The notes beneath the pieces are model-generated. The model searched no databases. It saw nothing but the letters and a program-made list of their open reading frames with translations, and was not told the origin of the DNA. Below are positions 32,672-43,441 of a stretch of 64,000 bases of DNA, in pieces; positions within the stretch are counted from its first letter, which is position 1, and the number at the start of each line of letters is the position of its first letter. The stretch is from Neoarius graeffei (lineage: Eukaryota; Chordata; Actinopteri; Siluriformes; Ariidae). The stretch is from NCBI RefSeq assembly GCF_027579695.1, contig NC_083570.1, positions 97,472,963 through 97,536,962 on the forward strand, written 5' to 3'. Made by a program: the position numbers and the translations under genes.

Positions 32672-34159
32672 TCAGCTGATGTTTCCGAAGGCGTGACCTT
32701 CCTGTCTGGTTTGACAGGTCGGTCGCGTCTTCTGCTGTCCGTTCGTCCCCTGCAAGATGGCACTCCAGGTGTGGGAGAGCATGTATGCTCCCTCATCCCG
32801 GTTGATGGTCCTCAGGCTTCGCTTTCGGATCTCCATGGCCTCCCTGATCCAGCGCTGATGTTTGTTATCTTCTGTGCGGATGACTCTGGCATTCCCCCAG
32901 TCCATAATATGATTTTCTCTTTTGCAGTGGTCTGTTATGGCTGACTTGTAATTTTCCTGTTGTGCCTTTTCTTTTATTGTTCGGGTTTGTCTTATAGCTG
33001 TCTCCTTTTCGCACTCTTTCTTATGTTCATTTTTCCTTGTGGTGAAGCTCCTCCCTGTCTCCCCGATGTAGGTTTTATTGCATGATTGGCATGGAATCTC
33101 ATATATGGTGTTACATTTGTTTTCCGGATGTATTCTGTCTTTGGGATGAACCAGGATCTGACGGAGTGTTGTGTGTGGTTTGACAGGTGTGTTGATGTTG
33201 TGTTTCCTCATTACTCTTTGGATGCGTTCTGTTATTCCTCTGATGTATGGCAATGTTACTACTCCCCTGTGTTCTTGTTTGTTGCTTTGTTTTTTCTCTT
33301 TCTTCTGTGTTTTGTTGTTCTTGACCTGTTCTGCCCCTTTGGATATTGCCCATTGTGGATATTGACATGCCTTCAGTGCGTGTTGTTCCTCCTGTTCTTT
33401 GTCCTGTGGATCTGTGATTATTGTTGCGCGTTCATGTAATGTTCTGACTACTGATAATTTGTGCATTATGGGGTGTTCGGAAGTCCAGATTAAATATTGG
33501 TCGGCGTGTGTGGGTTTTCTGTGTACTTTTATTTTGATGTCCCCATTCTCTGTGTGTTGTATTTTTAGGTCCAAAAATGCTACTGACTGCTCCGTTTCCT
33601 CTTCATGTGTGAATTTTATGTTGCCAGTATTGTCTATGGTGTTGAGATGGTCGGCGACTTGTTGAGTGTATCCCGTCTTCACTTTTTCCAGTATATCATC
33701 CACGTAACGTTTCCAGAGTGTTGGTCTGTATTCTGCCGGTATTGTAGTGAGTGCTTTCTGCTCCAGGTCTTCCATGAAAAAACCGCACATGATGGCTGAT
33801 AGTGGGTCTCCCATGGCAAACCCTTCCTTCTGTCTGTATATTATATTCCTAAACTGAAAGTATGTGGATGTGGCGATGAATTGAAGGAGTTAAGTGATGT
33901 CTTGTACTGTGAGGTCTGTGCGTTTCCTGAGCGTCCTGTCTGTTTTTAATCTGTCTTGTACTATTTGTATGGTGGCTTCCGTGGATGTTCTGGTGAAAAG
34001 AGATATGACGTCATGTGATATGAAAACTTCGTCTTGCTGCATTTTGATGTTGTTTAGTTCTTCTGCCAGTTGTTTTGAGTTTTTGCAGTGTTGGTCTGTG
34101 AGTCCTAGTAATGGTTTGATTATTTCAGCGAGTGCTTTCACTGAGCCAATGCTATCCAC
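32672..34159 (-). pseudogene. PLE reverse transcriptase and GIY-YIG domains
   Basis: The downstream 380-codon frame (32,672-33,814) starts in the RT palm with 'MGDPLSAIMCGFF', carries the catalytic 'WKRYVDDIL' (YVDD at 37-40), and then 'FLDLKIQ'. A linker leads to a GIY-YIG endonuclease at about 235-330: 'IYEIPC', 'TYIGETGRSF' and 'TDHCKREN'. The frame continues upstream through one in-frame TAA (33,890-33,892) into 'EVFISHDVISLFT', which has the first catalytic Asp. At the upstream end 'IHKPGTPLRPIVDSIGS' is a PLE hallmark. It would have primed reverse transcription at nicked ends. It is now broken. Confidence 0.85.
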
Positions 34160-34264
34160 TATAGGGCGTAATGGTGTTCCTGGTTTGTGTATTTTGGTGT
34201 GCCGTAAATCCTGGGGATGACGTTGGCTGTGGGTACTAGGTGATTGTATGCCTGTTTATCTATT

Positions 34265-34687
34265 TTATTTTTCATTGAGTAGCGGTTTGAGTAGTGCTTT
34301 GAGTTTCTTTTTCTTGTCTTTGGTTGGGTCTTTTCTTAATTTCTCATAGGCGTTGTCACTGAGTAATTCCAGCATCTTTTGTTCATATTCATCAGTGTCC
34401 ATGATAACTGTTGTTCTGCCTTTGTCTGCTGGGAGGATTGTGATGTCTTTATTTTTTGCTAATGTTCTCATGGCTTTGGCTTCCTGTTTGGTGATGTTGC
34501 TGGGTGGTGGTTTGGCCATTTTCAATATGCCAGCTATTGCATTTCCTAATGCTGCTTTTTGTCCCTGATCCTGTATTTTTTCACATGCTAATTCAGTTGC
34601 CAGAATTAATTCATCGTGAGGTATATTACTCGGTGTGACAGCGTAGTTGAGTCCTTTTTCTAGTATACTGCGTTCTGCGGGCGGCAC
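34265..34687 (-). pseudogene. PLE N-terminal RT region
   Basis: Contains 'LNYAVTPSNIPHDELI' and 'ILPADKGRTTVIMD', conserved blocks preceding RT motif 1 in Penelope-like proteins. It is separated from the next part by frameshifts near 34,200 and 34,265. The first codons run into the SINE at 34,678, so the real N-terminus is missing. Confidence 0.8.
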
Positions 34688-35045
34688 GGTGGTGTAGTGG
34701 TTCGTGCTGTCACCTCACAGCAAGAAGGTCCGGGTTCGAGCCCCATGGCCGGCGAGGGCCTTTCTGTGTGGAGTTTGCATGTTCTCCCCATGTCCGCGTG
34801 GGTTTCCTCCGGGTGCTCCGGTTTCCCCTGCAGTCCAAAGACATGCAGGTTAGGTTAACTGGTGACTCTAAATTGACCGTAGGTGTGAATGGTTGTCTGT
34901 GTCTATGTGTCAGCCCTGTGATGACCTGGCGACTTGTCCAGGGTGTACCCCGCCTTTCGCCCGTGGTCAGCTGGGATAGGCTCCAGCTTGCCTGCGACCC
35001 TGTAGAACAGGATAAAGCGGCTAGAGATAATGAGATGAGATGATA
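34678..35045 (+). mobile_element. SINE family 1 (near full length)
   Basis: tRNA-like head with B box GGGTTCGAGCCCC, body, and TGAGATGAGATGA tail. It lies at the 5' edge of the PLE. A 6-bp GTTCTG occurs on both sides (34,672-34,677 and 35,046-35,051). Confidence 0.9.
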
Positions 35046-35260
35046 GTTCTGTGTATTTTTACATGCGCTTACAGAAGGAAAACACATTTGAGGCAATCCA
35101 ATAATACTTTCATTCACTGTGACTATTTTAAGAAATGATAAACATTCTTCTAAAGCATCACTTGTGTTATTTCCTGTGGGTCTCTGTATGTATACAATAT
35201 TCAGGCATGAGATTTTTTCAGCTAAAAATCTGATTTAAGACTTCCCTTTCATTGTTATTA

Positions 35261-36865
35261 CAACACCGACTCCAAAAAAGTTGGGACAAAATATAAATTG
35301 TAAATAAAAACAGAATGCAATAATTTACAAATTTCAAAAACTGATATTGTATTCACAATAGAACATAGGCAACATATCAAATGTCGAAAGTGAGACATTT
35401 TGAAATTTCATGCCAAATATTGGCTCATTTGAAATTTCATGACAGCAACACATCTCAAAAAAGTTGGGACAGGGGCAATAAGAGGCTGGAAAAGTTAAAG
35501 GAACAAAAAAGGAACAGCTGGAGGACCAAATTGCAACTCATTAGGTCAATTGGCAATAGGTCATTAACATGACTGGGTATAAAAAGAGCATCTTGGAGTG
35601 GCAGCGGCTCTCAGAAGTAAAGATGGGAAGAGGATCACCAATCCCCCTAATTCTGCACCGACAAATAGTGGAGCAATATCAGAAAGGAGTTCGACAGTGT
35701 AAAATTGCAAAGAGTTTGAAGATATCATCATCTACAGTGCATAATATCATCAAAAGATTCAGAGAATCTGGAAGAGTCTCTGTGCGTAAGGGTCAAGGCC
35801 GGAAAACCATACTGGGCGCCTGTGATCTTCGGGCCCTTAGACGGCACTGCATCACATACAGGCATGCTTCTGTATTGGAAATCACAAAATGGGCTCAGGA
35901 ATATTTCCAGAGAACATTATCTGTGAACACAATTCACCGTGCCATTTACCATTGCCAGCTAAAACTCTATAGTTCAAAGAAGAAGCCGTATCTAAACACG
36001 ATCCAGAAGCGCAGACGTCTTCTCTAGGCCAAGGCTCATTTAAAATGGACTGTGGCAAAGTGGAAAACTGTTCTGTGGTCAGACGAATCAAAATTTGAAG
36101 TTCTTTATAGAAATCAGGGACGCCGTGTCATTCGGACTAAAGAGGAGAAGGACGACCCGAGTTGTTATCAGTGCTCAGTTCAGAAGCCTGCATCTCTGAT
36201 GGTATGGGGTTGCATTAGTGCATGTGGCATGGGCAGCTTACACATCTGGAAAGACACCATCAATGCTGAAAGGTATATCCAGGTTCTAGAGCAACATATG
36301 CTCCCATCCAGACGACGTCTCTTTCAGGGAAGACCTTGCATTTTCCAACATGACAATGCCAAACCACATACTGCATCAATTACAGCATCATGGCTGCGTA
36401 GAAGAAGGGTCCGGGTACTGAACTGGCCAGCCTGCAGTCCAGATCTTTCACCCATAGAAAACATTTGGCGCATCATAAAACGGAAGATACGACAAAAAAG
36501 ACCTAAGACAGTTGAGCAACTAGAATCCTACATTAGACAAGAATGGGTTAACATTCCTATCCCTAAACTTGAGCAACTTGTCTCCTCAGTCCCCAGACGT
36601 TTACAGACTGTTGTAAAGAGAAAAGGGGATGTCTCACAGTGGTAAACATGGCCTTGTCCCAACTTTTTTGAGATGTGTTGTTGTCATGAAATTTAAAATC
36701 ACCTAATTTTTCTCTTTAAATGATACATTTGCTCAGTTTAAACATTTGATATGTCATCTATGTTCTATTCTGAATAAAATATGGAATTTTGAAACTTCCA
36801 CATCATTGCATTCCGTTTTTATTTACAATTTGTACTTTGTCCCAGGTTTTTTGGAATCGGGGTTG
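35261..36865 (+). mobile_element. Tc1-like transposon with IR/DR ends
   Basis: Inverted ends of roughly 200 bp flanked by TA. Each arm has two direct repeats containing CAAAAAAGTTGGGAC, an outer one at the tip and an inner one at about 35,455 and 36,660. This is the IR/DR layout known from Sleeping-Beauty-type elements. It contains one transposase gene with a single stop codon. Confidence 0.9.
35623..36645 (+). pseudogene. Tc1-like DD34E transposase with one premature stop
   Basis: The ATG at 35,623 gives a 340-residue frame, the normal Tc1 length, interrupted only by TAG at 36,025-36,027 (after 'QKRRRLL'). N-terminal paired-like helix-turn-helix motifs are visible ('CKIAKSLKISSSTVHNII' and 'GRVSVRKGQGRKT', the latter with GRPR-like basic residues). 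The catalytic domain has '[10 protein letters not shown]' (D1), '[11 protein letters not shown]' (D2) and 'DLSPIENIW' (E). The last two are separated by 34 residues, hence DD34E. It would bind the IR/DR ends and cut and paste at TA. It is otherwise intact, so inactivation looks recent. It is probably not functional without readthrough. Confidence 0.9.
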
Positions 36866-36964
36866 TAGATTAAAATTCAAGACAAGAGTATTATTTCAGA
36901 TTTATCACTCTGAGCTCTCTCATGCCTGATGCATGAATCCCATAACCTAGAGTAACTGACAATA

Positions 36965-37121
36965 TCAACACACCAGACACGTCCACGTTACTGTGCGCGC
37001 GCGGTCTGGACACGTTGCAAGAAGTTCCCGGTGCGCGTGCTGCATGTCTCCAAACAGATCAGTATAAACCTGTACAATATACCGCACATCACTGACCTCA
37101 TCCCGCAGCCGCGCTAGAGCT

Positions 37122-37167
<46 letters not shown>

Positions 37168-37263
37168 TGTGTGTGTGCAGCACTGACCTGTTAAAAGGCG
37201 CCGGGAGCTCAGTGCTGTTCCTCTGTGGAAGAAGGTGTGTTTATGTACTGAAACCGGCTCCAT
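36965..37263 (-). CDS. Candidate two-exon host gene or N-terminal exons
   Basis: Weak candidate. From ATG at 37,261-37,263 the frame reads MEPVSVHKHTFFHRGTALSS to 37,188 and meets a donor (ACAG|GTCAGTG). A 68-bp intron made of CA and CT repeats ends in CTCTTTAG at 37,120. The frame then continues exactly in phase as 'ALARLRDEVSDVRYIVQVY', 'TDLFGDMQHAHRELL' to TGA at 36,965, for 76 residues in all. Alternatively splicing continues from GCACA|GTAACG. The segment is CpG-rich and not repeat-derived, with two CCAATCAG boxes just upstream. I do not recognise the protein. Chance agreement of frame and splice sites is possible. Confidence 0.35.
37123..37177 (+). repeat. GA/GT microsatellite
   Basis: (GA)n followed by (GT)n. 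In the minus-strand gene model above it forms the intron and its polypyrimidine tract. Confidence 0.9.
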
Positions 37264-37420
37264 CAGCCAATCAGAGGCCCCGAACCAACCGAGTCGCGCT
37301 GCCTCAGCCAATCAGAGCGCGTGATGTAACGCACGAGCGCTCCGACGCACAGGGCCGGTCCGGATTGGTCTGGCCAGGGTTACTGGACTCCAAACACTGC
37401 ACAGGCTCTTCATCATCATC
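37264..37420 (-). promoter_or_regulatory. CpG-rich candidate promoter with two CCAAT boxes
   Basis: GCCAATCAGAG occurs twice (about 37,265 and 37,307), both NF-Y-type CCAAT boxes, in a segment with many CpGs unlike its AT-rich surroundings. No clear TATA box is seen. The direction of transcription is not fixed by these motifs. Confidence 0.35.
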
Positions 37421-37429
37421 ATCATAAAG

Positions 37430-37478
37430 TATGTAGTAGTGCTAACAGCAACAGCAATAATAATCTCAAATTTGGCTG

Positions 37479-37516
<38 letters not shown>

Positions 37517-38290
37517 AAAACTAGATAGAAATACCAAATTGTGTGAAGAAAATTAAAAGGAAATCTGAATATATAAATATAAAAAAATTTAAAAATCAAA
37601 TGTCTCATCTCATCTCATTATCTCTAGCCGCTTTATCCTGTTCTACAGGGTCGCAGGCAAGCTGGAGCCTATCCCAGCTGACTACGGGCGAAAGGCGGGG
37701 TACACCCTGGACAAGTCGCCAGGTCATCACAGGGCTGACACATAGACACAGACAACCATTCACACTCACATTCACACCTACGGTCAATTTAGAGTCACCA
37801 GTTAACCTAACCTGCATGTCTTTGGACTGTGGGGGAAACCGGAGCACCCGAAGGAAACCCACGCAGACACGGGGAGAACATGCAAACTCCACACAGAAAG
37901 GCCTTGGCTGGATATATATATAACATACACATAATAAAACTAGATAGAAATACCAAATTGTGTTAAGAAAATAAAAAGGAAATCTGAATATGTAAATATA
38001 AAAAATTTTTAAAAATCAAATGTAAATGTCTGAATTATTCATATATAATAATAATAATAATAATATAGTTTGCAGTAGAAGAAACAACAGCAGCAACAAT
38101 AATAATAAAGTTTGTAGTACTAACAACAGAAATAATAATCTCAAGTTTGGCTGGAGAGATATATATATACACACACACACACAATAAAACTATATAGAAA
38201 TACCAAATTATGTGAAGAAAATAAGGAAATCTGAATATGTAAATATGTAATTATAAAAAATTTAAAAAAAATAAAAACCTATCCTAATTT
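37430..38290. repeat. Threefold duplicated AT-rich segment
   Basis: The block CAATAAAACTAGATAGAAAT with ACCAAATTGTGTGAAGAAA recurs at about 37,515, 37,935 and 38,183. Each is preceded by (AC)n and by 'CTCAAATTTGGCTG'-like text. A SINE interrupts the first unit. Confidence 0.7.
37604..37907 (-). mobile_element. SINE family 1, truncated at the tRNA head
   Basis: Reverse-oriented copy from the TCATCTCATCTCATT tail to the GAAAGGCC region. The tRNA-related head is missing. Confidence 0.9.
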
Positions 38291-38439
38291 GAGCTTTAAA
38301 AGTAAAGAGAGAAAAAAAATAGCTTCAAGTTATTCACATGGCCATATTCTTCAGTGTAATGTCTGAATTATTCATATGTAATAATTATATCTATTATTAC
38401 AGCAATAATCATATAATTTGTAGTAGAAGAAACAATAAT

Positions 38440-38806
38440 CTCATCTCATTATCTCTAGCCGCTTTATCCTGTTCTACAGGGACGCAGGCAAGCTGGAGCC
38501 TATCCCAGCTGACTACGGGCGAAAGGCGGGGTACACCCTGGACAAGTCGCCAGGTCATCACAGGGCTGACACATAGACACAGACAACCATTCACATTCAC
38601 ACCTACGGTCAATTTAGAGTCACCAGTTAACCTAACCTGCATGTCTTTGGACTGTGGGGGAAACCGGAGCACCCGGAGGAAACCCACGTGGACACGGGGA
38701 GAACATGCAAACTCCGCACAGAAAGGCCCTCGCCGGCCACGGGGCTCGAACCCGGACCTTCTTGCTGTGAGGCAACAGTGCTAACCACTACACCACCGCG
38801 CCGCCC
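38440..38806 (-). mobile_element. SINE family 1, full length
   Basis: Complete reverse-oriented copy with B box (complement GGGCTCGAACCCGG) and head ending CACCGCGCCGCCC. It is flanked by ATAAT-rich sequence. Confidence 0.9.
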
Positions 38807-39125
38807 ATTATTATTATTATTATAAAAATAAATATGCAATATCAGCCTTTTTGGATTCTGGTGTTAAGCCCAGTGTTAGATGCAGGTGTTGGGATCATGT
38901 TCAGTTCCAGTCCTGTCAATAACACACACACACATCAGTGGCAACACTTCACAAACTTAGTAAATTGACAGAGCATGCTCCCTGTCCTCATGCAATCAAA
39001 ACATTTTTCACACTAATCCAATGTATCTACAATAAATATGTATGTTTTGAAAGATGCCTGCTGATAAAACATCATTTTACACTTTAGAAATAAAAGAAGT
39101 TCACTGAGCTAAAACACTGAGGCTT
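38807..39125. other. No gene or recognised repeat
   Basis: (ATT)n at the left edge, then unremarkable sequence with a short CACACACA run. Confidence 0.5.
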
Positions 39126-39311
39126 TTATAGCACTTTATTTCTCGGTGTGTTCTCTCCGGCGCCCCCTGGCGGCTGTGTGCTGAACTGCAGCCGGTCCTG
39201 CTGTGCCCTTTGTACACACTTCTTCTGAATCTTGACAGCTGCACATGACAAGCCAAGAACATGTTGAAGCCCCTCTGCTGAGAAGAACTCGGTGACTCCT
39301 GGAGCTTTCAT
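39126..39311 (-). other. Unassigned ORF, possible terminal exon remnant
   Basis: A 61-codon frame 'MKAPGVTEFFSAEGLQHVLG' ... 'AAVKIQKKCVQ', ending at TAA inside an AATAAA-containing stretch (GAAATAAAGTGC). Codon usage and GC content differ from the neighbourhood, so it may be the last exon of a host gene or a pseudogene piece. No convincing acceptor site was found and the protein is not recognised. Confidence 0.25.
39159..39175 (-). promoter_or_regulatory. CTCF-like motif
   Basis: The minus strand reads AGCCGCCAGGGGGCGCC, close to the vertebrate CTCF core CCASYAGRKGGC. A single site within the ORF above; function unproven. Confidence 0.3.
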
Positions 39312-39664
39312 TCAGCCTTGGTGGACTTATTTTATATACTGTATATAAAATTATAACTGTCTAAAATGAGTCCTGTAAATGTAGGTGATATCAGGAATGA
39401 GTGATCTAATGATACAAGAATGAAGGAACGGACATGAGAAGAAATATAAAGTCATGCAATAATAACCATGTGGGTGGTGAATAACAGATAGACAGATAGA
39501 TGAGGTGTGGTCCAAGATCTGAGAGCACGAGTGAAGATCTATTTTGTATTCTTTTCTCTTCTTTCACAAATTACACTACCGTTCAAAAGTTTGGGGTCAC
39601 CCAGACAATTTTGTGTTTTCCATGAAAAGTCACACTTTTATTTACCACCATAAGTTGTAAAATG

Positions 39665-40036
39665 GGGGCGGCACGGTGGTGTAGTGGTTAGCACTGTTGC
39701 CTCACAGCAAGAAGGTCCGGGTTCGAGCCCCGTGGCCGGCGAGGGCCTTTCTGTGCGGAGTTTGCATGTTCTCCCCGTGTCCGCGTGGGTTTCCTCCGGG
39801 TGCTCCGGTTTCCCCCACAGTCCAAAGACATGCAGGTTAGGTTAACTGGTGACTCTAAATTGACCGTAGGTGTGAATGTGAGTGTGAATGGTTGTCTGTG
39901 TCTATGTGTCAGCCCTGTGATGACCTGGCGACTTGTCCAGGGTATACCCCGCCTTTCGCCCGTAGTCAGCTGGGATAGGCCCCAGCTTGCCTGCGACCCT
40001 GTAGGACAGGATAAAGCGGCTAGAGATGATGAGATG
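39665..40036 (+). mobile_element. SINE family 1, with 13-bp duplication
   Basis: Full-length copy flanked by a perfect AAGTTGTAAAATG duplication (39,652-39,664 and 40,037-40,049). This proves insertion into the MITE by target-primed reverse transcription. Confidence 0.95.
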
Positions 40037-40067
40037 AAGTTGTAAAATGAATAGAAAATATAGTCAA

Positions 40068-40741
40068 CACTGCAAAAAGTAAAATCTAACCAAGATTAAA
40101 TATCTTAAATCAAGACAAAATATGCTTGTTATTTGTCTGCCAGGATAATTCTCCTTTCCAGGCAGGTTGTGTGTAAGAGTATTTCACTTACTTTAAGCAT
40201 TTTTTTCCCTCAATTACCTTAATAAGGTATTATAACTTGTTACTGAGATTTTATTACTGGTTATGAGTAAGTTCTGTCTTAAAATGAGAATTACCATAAT
40301 TTCATCGGTGTTATATTAACCATGACAAGTTTGTCAAAGTCAGAATTTCTTATTTCAAGCATTTTATCCTTTCTTTTAATCTCTTAACACAAAACAGATA
40401 ACTAAATGAAATGAATAATTGTATTGTCAATCTGGCAACAAAAATAGGCTACAAAATGGATTGGTTTGTTGTTTTGATTTTGATTTATTTGGCGGTCTCA
40501 GTTGGTATAAACACTTACTTAAACAGAGCACACCAATACGCCCAGATGAAATAGTCAAACTGTTGGTTGGGGGACAAAGTATCTAGCATGTTAAAATGAG
40601 TAGTACAACTTTACTTGTTTTTAGTATAAATACACTAGTTTTAAGACATCTGTGGGGTTTCTAAAGCTAGATATATTTACTTGTTTTTAAAAATCTTGCC
40701 AAGTCAAATTTTCTTGTTCTGTTGGCAGATAATTTTGCTTA
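40068..40741. mobile_element. hAT-like MITE, right end missing
   Basis: Starts CACTGCAAAAAGTAAAAT, the terminus of a very common fish hAT-type MITE. It has the internal inverted words 'TTGTCTGCCAGGATAATT' and 'TTGGCAGATAATTTTGC'. The right terminus is not present; the next SINE abuts it. Confidence 0.6.
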
Positions 40742-41117
40742 TCTCATCTCATCTCATTATCTCTAGCCGCTTTATCCTTCTACAGGGTCGCAGGCAAGCT
40801 GGAGCCTATCCCAGCTGACTACGGGCGAAAGGCGGGGTACACCCTGGACAAGTCGCCAGGTCATCACAGGGCTGACACATAGACACAGACAACCATTCAC
40901 ACTCACATTCACACCTACGGTCAATTTAGAGTCACCAGTTAACCTAACCTGCATGTCTTTGGACTGTGGGGGAAACCGGAGCACCCGGAGGAAACCCACG
41001 CGGACACGGGGAGAACATGCAAACTCCGTACAGAAAGGCCCTCGCCGGCCACGGGGCTCGAACCCGGACCTTCTTGCTGTGAGGCAACAGCGCTAACCAC
41101 TACACCACCGTGCCGCC
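40742..41117 (-). mobile_element. SINE family 1, full length
   Basis: Reverse-oriented copy from the CATCTCATCTCATT tail to the GTGCCGCCCC head, lying between the hAT-like MITE and the right arm of the Tc1-like MITE. Confidence 0.9.
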
Positions 41118-41243
41118 CCACATTAGCAATGTATAGAGTGTATTTCTGATTAGTTTAAAGTGATCTTCATTGAAAAGAACAGTGCTTTTCTTTCAAAAAT
41201 AAGGACATTTCAAAGTGACCCCAAACTTTTGAACGGTAGTGTA

Positions 41244-41580
41244 TATTCTTGACAACAACTGGAGTGAAAAACAGAACGATTTAAATATTTATACAAATTT
41301 CAGACTTAGTATTTGGTTTGTCCTATTTTTGCTGTAATGACAGCGTGCACTCAAGCCGCATGGACTCAACAAGTTTGTGCAAAACGTTATGATCCATTTT
41401 TAGATCAAATCCACATGCTTCAGTAGAAGAGACTGTCATTGACTTTTTCTGCAAAGCAGTTAAACATGATCAATATCACATATTTGCTTACATTCTATTA
41501 GGGATCGAAAAACTGTTTATTCCCAGTTCTTTTAAAAAAAAAAAAACATTGTGGTGTCAGACTTTTGGACCCCATTGTAG
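41244..41580. repeat. Mariner/Tc1-type fragment
   Basis: Ends with 'GTGTCAGACTTTTGGACC' and CCATTGTAG, a terminus resembling fish Tc1/mariner repeats, preceded by a poly-A run. No matching left terminus was recognised. Confidence 0.35.
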
Positions 41581-42562
41581 AGTATAGAACAAATTATCAC
41601 TAATATTATTGGGTCATTCTAGAACTCGGGATACATTTCGCGTCTCTAAGATAAACCTTTTGTTATTTTCCACCAAAGAAATATTAATTGAATTAGTGGT
41701 GAACAATAATGCAAATTATGACAAACTTTCACCAATAGCAATGCCTGATGTACATTTTAGACCCAATTTATCAATAAAACATTAGCTGAATGACTCCCAC
41801 CCCTCCCCCCACATTACTGGCTGTTTTTGACTCCTGATTCATCCATTCAACTCGAATAAACATGACGTGATTCAGTCTAACCATCTGTTTTTGGGGGGCT
41901 TATTCTATTAACTGTTATCAAATCAATTGCACAGAAAGTCTATTTTCTGTATTATGTGACATTTCAGTCATAAAAATATACATATTTTTTATCCGTCCCA
42001 ATGTTCTTGTCAACTCTGTTATAAAACCGCATAAAATCCACAAAGGCTTTTAATAACATGCATGACCCTTGCACCGAGTGATGTCACTTCCTCTGGCGGG
42101 AAACTTCAGAAAGGCAGTGAGGTGTGTTATGTTTCTTCTCTCGTTAATTTGAACAAAATGCTGAGGATACGCCAACAGTGGATTAATTATTCGTCAAATC
42201 TGTTATTGTGATACTAGAGCGAATCTCTCGCTCATTTAAAAAAAAAAACATGATTAAAATCCATAAAATTCTGTTTTTACACATGCCACGTGGTAGCTAG
42301 CTTGAGGTGAGCGTGTGGAGTGAAGACGCAAAATGGTGGGAAGTGTCAACTCTGTTGCCGTCGGTTCTGTCAACGGATTGCCCAGTTTGACGATAACAGA
42401 GTTGACGATGACTAACAGAGTCAACGCTTGGAACGTACCCATAATTACAGAATGGGCCTCTATTGTTACTGATATTGTGGGTAAGTATACTCCTAAATGA
42501 ATGACATCGCTTTCGTTTATAGAGACTGAAAATACTGTTTAAGGTGTACAACAGACATATTA
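41581..42562. other. Unassigned segment
   Basis: No credible ORF. GTCAACTCTGTT and its complement AACAGAGTTGAC recur at 42,010-42,420, suggesting remains of an unidentified palindromic repeat. Confidence 0.45.
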
Positions 42563-42962
42563 TTAAAGGAGAACTGAAGGCAAATTTTTTATTATCAAAA
42601 TTCTATTTCTCTCATTTTATTAAATATCGGAATGCATTTTTGATCGCTATTTTGTCGCTGCTATAGCAAGTTATGAGTGTTTGAAATATGCTCTGTAATA
42701 TATCAGTCCATATGTAAACGAGATTCGCTGAGACCTGTGAGAGACATCGTAGGACGGAAGTAAAACGTACAGCGGAAATCAAAGTGACCAACATCTGCCA
42801 ACATCGTCAAAAGACGCGCGCGCCCTCTTTCGAATGCTGATGTAATCAAGCCGGAAGTTTTGTTTGTTTTGATAGCAATCAGGAAAGTTTGTAGGCAGTA
42901 ATCGTCATTTAAACTCGTTTTTGTGCAATATTTCGTTTGGAAAACGGTTTTCAAAATACAAA

Positions 42963-43286
42963 GGTCTAAGGTCCCTTCACTGGCTTCCAGTAAGCTACAG
43001 AATTGACTTTAAAGCATTGCTGCTGGTGTACAAATCTCTAAATGGTACAGGACCCAATTACCTCTCTGATATGTTGCAGCGGCCTAACCCAATCAGATCT
43101 ACCAGATCGCAACAGAAAAATTTACTGTTAAAACCAGTTGTTAAAACAAAGTGTGGTGAAGCAGCTTTTAGCTACTATGCAGTGCAGCTATGGAACCAAC
43201 TGCCAGAGGACATTAAAAATGCTCCTGCTGTTGGCAGCTTCAAATCTAGGTTAAAGACCAAGCTGTTTTCAGATGCTTTCTGTTAA
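42963..43286 (+). pseudogene. LINE ORF2 C-terminal fragment
   Basis: Reads 'RSLHWLPVSYRIDFKALLLV' ... 'AVQLWNQLPEDIKNAPAV' ... 'LKTKLFSDAFC' and then TAA. It is nearly identical in pattern to the C-terminus of the RT at 13,899-15,308. The RT catalytic part is absent through 5' truncation. Confidence 0.85.
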
Positions 43287-43441
43287 ATAATTAATATTTT
43301 TACATTTTTTATAATCTTTACTTTCTCTGCATGTTTTAACTTTAACTTTATTCTATTTTATTCCGCTGGTTTCTTTTTCTTTTTCTCCTTTTTCTTTTTG
43401 GCATTTTATTATTTTATTTCTACTATTGTTTAATTCTTCAT

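Larger units (their letters stand above)
32570..34687 (-). mobile_element. Penelope-like retroelement (PLE), decayed
   Basis: Minus-strand element with a PLE-type reverse transcriptase and C-terminal GIY-YIG endonuclease, followed by a 3' segment with a hammerhead-like motif. It is 5'-truncated near 34,687, where a SINE was later inserted. It carries one in-frame stop and two frameshifts. Confidence 0.85.
39574..41241. mobile_element. Tc1-like MITE (copy 2), nested insertions
   Basis: Same termini and TA flanks as the element at 746-1273 (39,572-39,573 and 41,242-41,243), in the opposite orientation. It is expanded by a SINE (39,665-40,036), a hAT-like MITE (40,068-40,741) and a second, oppositely oriented SINE (40,742-41,117). 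The central part present in copy 1 is lost. Confidence 0.85.

Noticed and set aside
33086..33439. Plus-strand Cys/Phe-rich ORFs
   Set aside because: They are antisense to the Penelope-like RT/GIY-YIG frame.
34768..35043. Recurrent 'MGFLRVLRFPPQSKDMQ' ORFs
   Set aside because: The same frame appears in each SINE family 1 copy on whichever strand the SINE lies; it is SINE sequence, not a gene family.
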